Positions 7,781 to 10,905 of a stretch of 10,905 bases of DNA are shown piece by piece. The notes beneath the pieces are model-generated. The model searched no databases. It saw nothing but the letters and a program-made list of their open reading frames with translations, and was not told the DNA's origin. A program made the position numbers and the translations under genes. The DNA comes from an uncultured Rikenella sp. (GTDB lineage: Bacteria; Bacteroidota; Bacteroidia; Bacteroidales; Rikenellaceae). The stretch is taken from positions 1 through 10,905 of the forward strand of contig CAJTNK010000039.1 in assembly GCA_910577885.1 (NCBI GenBank). The letters are read 5' to 3'. Within the stretch, counting starts at the first letter, position 1. Each line of letters begins with the position of its first letter.

Positions 7781-9016
7781 ATGAAGAAACGACAGCTCTT
7801 CGTTTTTATTTTGGCGGCATTGGTGGCCGCTCCTGTGGCTGCGCGGGCGGCGAAAAACAGCGATAAAACGCCTGCCGTGCGGTTCCGGTTCGGCGGGCGG
7901 CTCGACGCTCAGATATTTACCGACAGCTATGCTTCGAAGGCGGCCAATAACGGCATTTTCTACTACTTCCCGTTGGCACCGGTCTACAACGACCGCGGCG
8001 AGGATCTGAATCGCGAGAATTCGCTTCGTTTCGGTGTCGCCAACTCGCGGCTGAGCGTGCGGGCCACGGCGCCGAACGTCCTCGGCGGCGAGGCCGGGGC
8101 CTATGTCGAGGCCGATTTCATGGGGTCCGGAACCAACGTCGGTATCTTCCGGTTGAGGCACGCCTATATGAGCCTCGACTGGAAGCGCAGCACGCTGTTG
8201 ATCGGCCAGACCAACAACCTCTCGGTGCCGGAGGAGGTCTTCCCGAACACCGTGGCCCACGGCGCGGGAACTCCGCTCAATCCGCAGTCCCGGATTCCGC
8301 AGGTGCGCTTCTCGCACCGCTTCGGCGAACGGGTGCGGCTGACGGCGGCTGTCGGGATGTATGCCGGAAAACAGGGCGAGGCGCAGGCTTACGGGCTGGT
8401 GCCGGACTTCGCCCTGCGCCTGTCGGTCGGGCGGGCGACGATGATTAGCTTCAGCGGGGCCGTCAAGTCGATCCGACCGCGCAACTTCACGGCGGATTCG
8501 GTGCGCACCACGCGACGCATGGCGGCCTTCAATGCCTCGGTGTTCGGCCTCCACACCTTCGGCGGGGGACACAAGCTGACGGCTTTCGTCATGTGGGGGC
8601 AGGACCTCTCGACGCTCAGCATGCTGGGGGGCTACGGTCCGCGGCTGCGGGAGGTCGAGGCCGGCGAACCGGACTACGGCTACACGGCGACCCAAACCAT
8701 CGCCACCTGGCTCGGATTCGAAACCAAAATCATGCGCGGCTGGCAACCGGGTCTCCTGGTCGGCTGGACCAAGAATCTCGGCGCGGGAAAACCGATCGAC
8801 CTGACACTGGCCTCGATCCCGGACAAAGGTATCGACTGGTATTTTCGCCTCTCGCCGCGCCTCTGGTACCACTTCAAACCGCTCTCCTTCGGCCTCGAGT
8901 ACATGTACAGCCTCGCCTCCTGGGGCAGCCTCTTCGACGACCGATACCGGCCCGTCCAAAGACACCGAAACGCCCAAAACCACCGCATCACGCTCCTCGC
9001 CCGCTTTAAATTCTAA
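7781..9016 (+). CDS. Porin-like outer-membrane beta-barrel protein
   Basis: A 411-residue protein with a Sec signal peptide: the basic start MKKRQ, a hydrophobic core FVFILAALVAAPVA, and an Ala-x-Ala site near residues 21-23. The mature part has many alternating hydrophobic/polar strands and aromatic girdle residues (FRFGGRLDAQIF, GAYVEADFMG, WYFRLSPRLWYHF, FGLEYMYSLASWG). It ends in a strand with terminal phenylalanine (LLARFKF), the usual BAM recognition signal. The layout resembles DcaP/OprP-type porins of Bacteroidota, with an N-terminal strand of the form F-GG-LDA. The substrate cannot be read from the sequence. An open frame extends upstream to 7478, but those residues overlap the divergent gene and lack a signal peptide, so the ATG at 7781 is chosen. 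It is probably expressed from the palindromic promoter just upstream and is followed by element B. Confidence 0.8.
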   Translation: MKKRQLFVFILAALVAAPVAARAAKNSDKTPAVRFRFGGRLDAQIFTDSYASKAANNGIFYYFPLAPVYNDRGEDLNRENSLRFGVANSRLSVRATAPNVLGGEAGAYVEADFMGSGTNVGIFRLRHAYMSLDWKRSTLLIGQTNNLSVPEEVFPNTVAHGAGTPLNPQSRIPQVRFSHRFGERVRLTAAVGMYAGKQGEAQAYGLVPDFALRLSVGRATMISFSGAVKSIRPRNFTADSVRTTRRMAAFNASVFGLHTFGGGHKLTAFVMWGQDLSTLSMLGGYGPRLREVEAGEPDYGYTATQTIATWLGFETKIMRGWQPGLLVGWTKNLGAGKPIDLTLASIPDKGIDWYFRLSPRLWYHFKPLSFGLEYMYSLASWGSLFDDRYRPVQRHRNAQNHRITLLARFKF

Positions 9017-9064
9017 TCTTTATCGTATCTTCGGTCGTTTTGCTTTCGGCAATTTGCGAACCGT

Positions 9065-9411
9065 GTTTGGTGAATAGGAGGGTACTGTACCTTTTACCTA
9101 CGGTTTCCTCGCGCTACCTCGGCAAAGCGTGCAAGCCCGCTCTGCGCTCGGTACGCTGCTCGGTTCTGAAGAAAAGGTACCCAAAAGACTTCCGAACGCA
9201 TCCCGCTGGGATGCTTTGGCCGTGTCAGCCTGTGTTTGGGTGGGGACTTTCCGGCGCGGCGCGATGATGCAATAATTACTTTACGCGCCCGCCGAGAAAG
9301 CCCCACCCATAAACCTAAGGACTGCGGAGCCTAAGGCGTAGCGTATGCTAGCTGAAAGTTTTTTTGGTTCTTTTTGTTCACAAAAAGAACAGTTCTATCC
9401 TGTCGCTAAAG
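9065..9411. repeat. Family-1 intergenic element, copy B (core inverted)
   Basis: Same element as copy A, about 277 bp once a 70-bp insertion (9096-9165) is removed. The left outer end (CTGAAGAAAAGGTACCC then AAAAGACT, 9166-9190) and the right hairpin GTTCTTTTTGT/ACAAAAAGAAC (9367-9390) keep the orientation of A. The core between them is reversed: 36 bases at 9196-9231 match the reverse complement of A's right arm, and 37 bases at about 9322-9358 match the reverse complement of A's left arm. The central stem is GGGTGGGG (9238-9245)/CCCCACCC (9301-9308), and the arm hairpin GCATCCC/GGGATGC is at 9198-9214. It sits between the porin gene and rnhB and supplies most of the rnhB upstream region. 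Confidence 0.8.
9096..9165. mobile_element. 70-bp insertion in element B's left hairpin
   Basis: In copy A the left end reads GTACCTTTT directly followed by CTGAAGAAAAGGTAC. In B the same two pieces (9087-9095 and 9166-9180) are separated by 70 bases, GC-rich and with no coding capacity. Its first part (about 9092-9130, GGTTTCCTCGCGCTACCTCG) is an imperfect inverted repeat of 9412-9456, on the far side of the element, with about 26 of 36 positions matching. It may be an independent short repeat or part of a larger end shared by some copies. No clear target duplication is seen. Confidence 0.5.
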
Positions 9412-9456
9412 AACCGTTTGCGGACTTGGTCAAGGCAGCACGAGGAAAACGAAGTA
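9412..9456. repeat. Inverted partner of the 70-bp insertion
   Basis: Read on the minus strand, this stretch gives CGTTTTCCTCGTGCTGCC and onward, an imperfect match to GGTTTCCTCGCGCTACC at about 9102-9118 in the insertion. Most differences are transitions. It fills the space between element B's right end and the rnhB start, so the rnhB leader is entirely repeat-derived. Confidence 0.45.
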
Positions 9457-9467
9457 GAGATTATAAA

Positions 9468-10088
9468 ATGTTGGCATTGAGTTTATACGGGGGTAGTGAG
9501 GTGGGGTTGGACGAAGCGGGTCGGGGGCCATTGGCAGGGTCTGTGTTTGCGGGTGCGGTGTTGTTGCCGGCGGGTTTTGGGGATGAGCGGTTGGACGATT
9601 CCAAGAAGATGAAGGAGGTGGATCGGTATGCGTTGCGGGAGGTGATCGAGCGGGAGGCGGTGGCGTGGGGGGTAGGAGAGGTGTCGGCGGCGGAGATCGA
9701 TGAGATCAATATTCTGAATGCTTCGTTCCGGGCGATGCGACGGGCTTTTGCACAGCTGCAGGAGCGGTTGCCGGAGGGGATCGGGGTGGAGCGGCTGTTG
9801 GTGGACGGCAACCGGTTTCGACCGGGTCGGTTGCTGGTGCCGTACGAGTGTGTGGTGAAGGGCGACGCGAAGTTGGCGCCGATCGCTGCGGCGTCGGTGC
9901 TGGCCAAGACCTATCGCGACGACTATATGCTCCGGCTGCACGAGGAGTATCCGATGTACGGGTGGGATCGCAACAAGGGGTATCCGACGCCGGAGCATCG
10001 CGAGGCGGTGGCGCGCTATGGCCTTTCGCCGTATCACCGGCGAACGTTTTGCGGCCGGCTGCTCGACCTCTTCTCGGAGGAGGGCTGA
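9468..10088 (+). CDS. rnhB: Ribonuclease HII
   Basis: Endonuclease that nicks DNA 5' of single misincorporated ribonucleotides and degrades RNA in RNA-DNA hybrids, cytoplasmic and metal-dependent. The 206 residues have the expected DEDD catalytic set: D15 and E16 (LDEAGRGPLAG), D113 (LVDGNRF) and D133 (VKGDAKLAPIAAASVLAKTYRD). The conserved DDSKK (43-47) and NKGYPTPEH (169-177) are also present. The GRG motif, with its glycines that recognise the 2'-OH, marks HII rather than HI. The reading frame stays open back to 9345, but those 41 extra codons are translated repeat sequence (element B's hairpin and flank). The ATG at 9468 gives the normal family length and start. No clear Shine-Dalgarno or -7 box is visible; the gene may depend on read-through or on a promoter in the repeat. 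Confidence 0.94.
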   Translation: MLALSLYGGSEVGLDEAGRGPLAGSVFAGAVLLPAGFGDERLDDSKKMKEVDRYALREVIEREAVAWGVGEVSAAEIDEINILNASFRAMRRAFAQLQERLPEGIGVERLLVDGNRFRPGRLLVPYECVVKGDAKLAPIAAASVLAKTYRDDYMLRLHEEYPMYGWDRNKGYPTPEHREAVARYGLSPYHRRTFCGRLLDLFSEEG

Positions 10089-10094
10089 AATAGA

Positions 10095-10143
10095 CTTCGG
10101 GCCGTCAGGGTTGCTTCATTGAAGCAACCCTGACGGCCCGAAG
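10095..10143. terminator. Perfect 23-bp hairpin between convergent genes
   Basis: CTTCGGGCCGTCAGGG and onward, 10095-10117, is perfectly complementary to 10121-10143, with only ATT as loop. It starts 6 bases after the rnhB stop and ends 31 bases from the ribE stop, the right place for a bidirectional terminator. It lacks a T-tract on either side, so classic intrinsic termination is not certain. The stem is unusually long and without a single mismatch, which may point to a recent origin or strong conservation. Confidence 0.65.
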
Positions 10144-10174
10144 CACAAAGCTCGTTCGCCCGAAGCCGAGCGCG

Positions 10175-10807
10175 CTATCGTCTTCCTGCGGCCGAGTCCG
10201 AATCCGTTCCCAGCAGCCGCGCCACGTACTTCCCGATGATGTCGAACTCCAGGTTCACCCGCGTACCCGGCTCGATCCGGTGGAAGTTGGTGTGTTCGTG
10301 GGTGTACGGAATAATCGCCACCTGAAACGAACCCTCCTGCGAATTGACCACCGTCAGGCTCACCCCGTTCACCGCTACGGAACCTTTCTCGACGGTCACG
10401 TACCCGGCCTGGCGCAACCGCTCCGGCGCCTCGTACGCGAACGTATAGTACCAGCTCCCTTCGGCAAACTCCACGGCCTGACAAACGGCCGTCGTGTCGA
10501 CATGCCCCTGAACGATATGCCCGTCCAGCAGGGCGTCCATCCGCATGCTCCGCTCCAGGTTCACCAAATCACCCTCGCGCAACCCGCCGAGGTTGCTCTT
10601 CTCGAGCGTCTCCCGAATCGCCGTCACCGTATAGGTCCCCGCCGCCGCATCCACCGAAACCACCGTCAAACAAACGCCGTTATGCGCCACACTCTGATCC
10701 ACATGCAACTCTCCGGCTATCTCCGCCCGCAACGTCAAATGCAAATTCTCCCCCTCACGCTCCAACCTCACCACGCTGCCCACTGTCTGTACAATCCCTG
10801 AAAACAT
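10175..10807 (-). CDS. ribE: Riboflavin synthase, alpha subunit
   Basis: Last step of riboflavin synthesis: dismutation of two 6,7-dimethyl-8-ribityllumazine molecules into riboflavin and a pyrimidinedione that is recycled. The 210-residue protein shows the typical internal duplication of two lumazine-binding barrels. The first starts MFSGIVQTVG with HNGVCLTVV at about 42-50; the second starts DGHIVQGHVD (about 95-104) with VNGVSLTVVN. A C-terminal THEHTNF..GTRVNLEFDIIGKY segment follows. The ATG at 10807 gives the canonical MFSGIV start. A GTG at 10816 would add three residues, and GAGG just upstream of the ATG fits as a ribosome binding site. Other rib genes are absent here, as is usual when ribE stands apart. 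Its upstream region runs into family-1 element C within about 45 bases. Convergent with rnhB. Confidence 0.96.
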   Translation of the reverse strand: MFSGIVQTVGSVVRLEREGENLHLTLRAEIAGELHVDQSVAHNGVCLTVVSVDAAAGTYTVTAIRETLEKSNLGGLREGDLVNLERSMRMDALLDGHIVQGHVDTTAVCQAVEFAEGSWYYTFAYEAPERLRQAGYVTVEKGSVAVNGVSLTVVNSQEGSFQVAIIPYTHEHTNFHRIEPGTRVNLEFDIIGKYVARLLGTDSDSAAGRR

Positions 10808-10851
10808 ATTCCTCACTATTTTTTTAATTGTTCTATTGTTCTGTAACCGGT

Positions 10852-10905
10852 CTTTAGCTTATGGGAGGGTACTGTTCTTTTTGTGAACAAAAAGAACCAA
10901 AAAAA
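10852..10905. repeat. Family-1 intergenic element, copy C (cut by window edge)
   Basis: CTTTAG at 10852-10857, then GGGAGGGTACTGTTC, then the hairpin GTTCTTTTTGT/ACAAAAAGAAC (10874-10897, loop GA), then CCAAAAAAA to the end. This is the right end of the family-1 element read from outside inward, so C lies in the opposite orientation to A and B, with its right end facing ribE. The core lies beyond the window and its orientation cannot be judged. Confidence 0.75.

Noticed and set aside
7766..8983. 405-codon minus-strand frame opposite the porin gene
   Set aside because: The plus strand carries a signal peptide and beta-barrel pattern; the antisense translation has no domain and would overlap the divergent promoter.

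Overview
The window looks like chromosomal DNA from a GC-rich gut Bacteroidota, most likely Alistipes or a close Rikenellaceae relative. This is inferred from Bacteroidota-type -7 promoter boxes (TAnnTTTG), weak ribosome binding sites, gene content and GC-rich hairpin-laden intergenic DNA. No 16S or marker search was possible.

Seven conserved genes and one small membrane protein gene are present. From left to right: a hairpin-rich gene-free stretch (1-391); mtaB (minus), a tRNA methylthiotransferase; a divergent promoter region; hydG (plus), an [FeFe]-hydrogenase cofactor maturase; repeat element A; galE (minus); a 515-base gene-free stretch full of hairpins (4690-5204); uvrB (minus) with a small two-helix membrane protein gene upstream of it; a palindromic divergent promoter; an outer-membrane porin-like gene (plus); repeat element B; rnhB (plus); a perfect 23-bp hairpin between convergent genes; ribE (minus); and the start of a third element copy (C) running off the right edge. 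The genes are mainly housekeeping (tRNA modification, sugar interconversion, DNA repair, RNA-DNA hybrid repair, riboflavin). hydG implies fermentative H2 metabolism, but no hydrogenase or hydE/hydF lies in the window. The genes do not form one pathway; only the small gene plus uvrB look like an operon.

The unusual content is between the genes. Family 1 is a roughly 276-bp element (A, B, truncated C) with hairpin-forming ends and a central GGGTGGGG/CCCCACCC stem. Between A and B the whole inner segment of about 170 bp is inverted, while the two distinguishable outer end hairpins keep the same orientation, as if the core can flip inside its ends. Copy B also carries a 70-bp insertion exactly in its left hairpin. 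Family 2 is a colinear, degenerate, hairpin-rich module found just 3' of both mtaB and uvrB. Both families look like non-coding repetitive elements; I do not recognise a published name for either, and their function is unknown.
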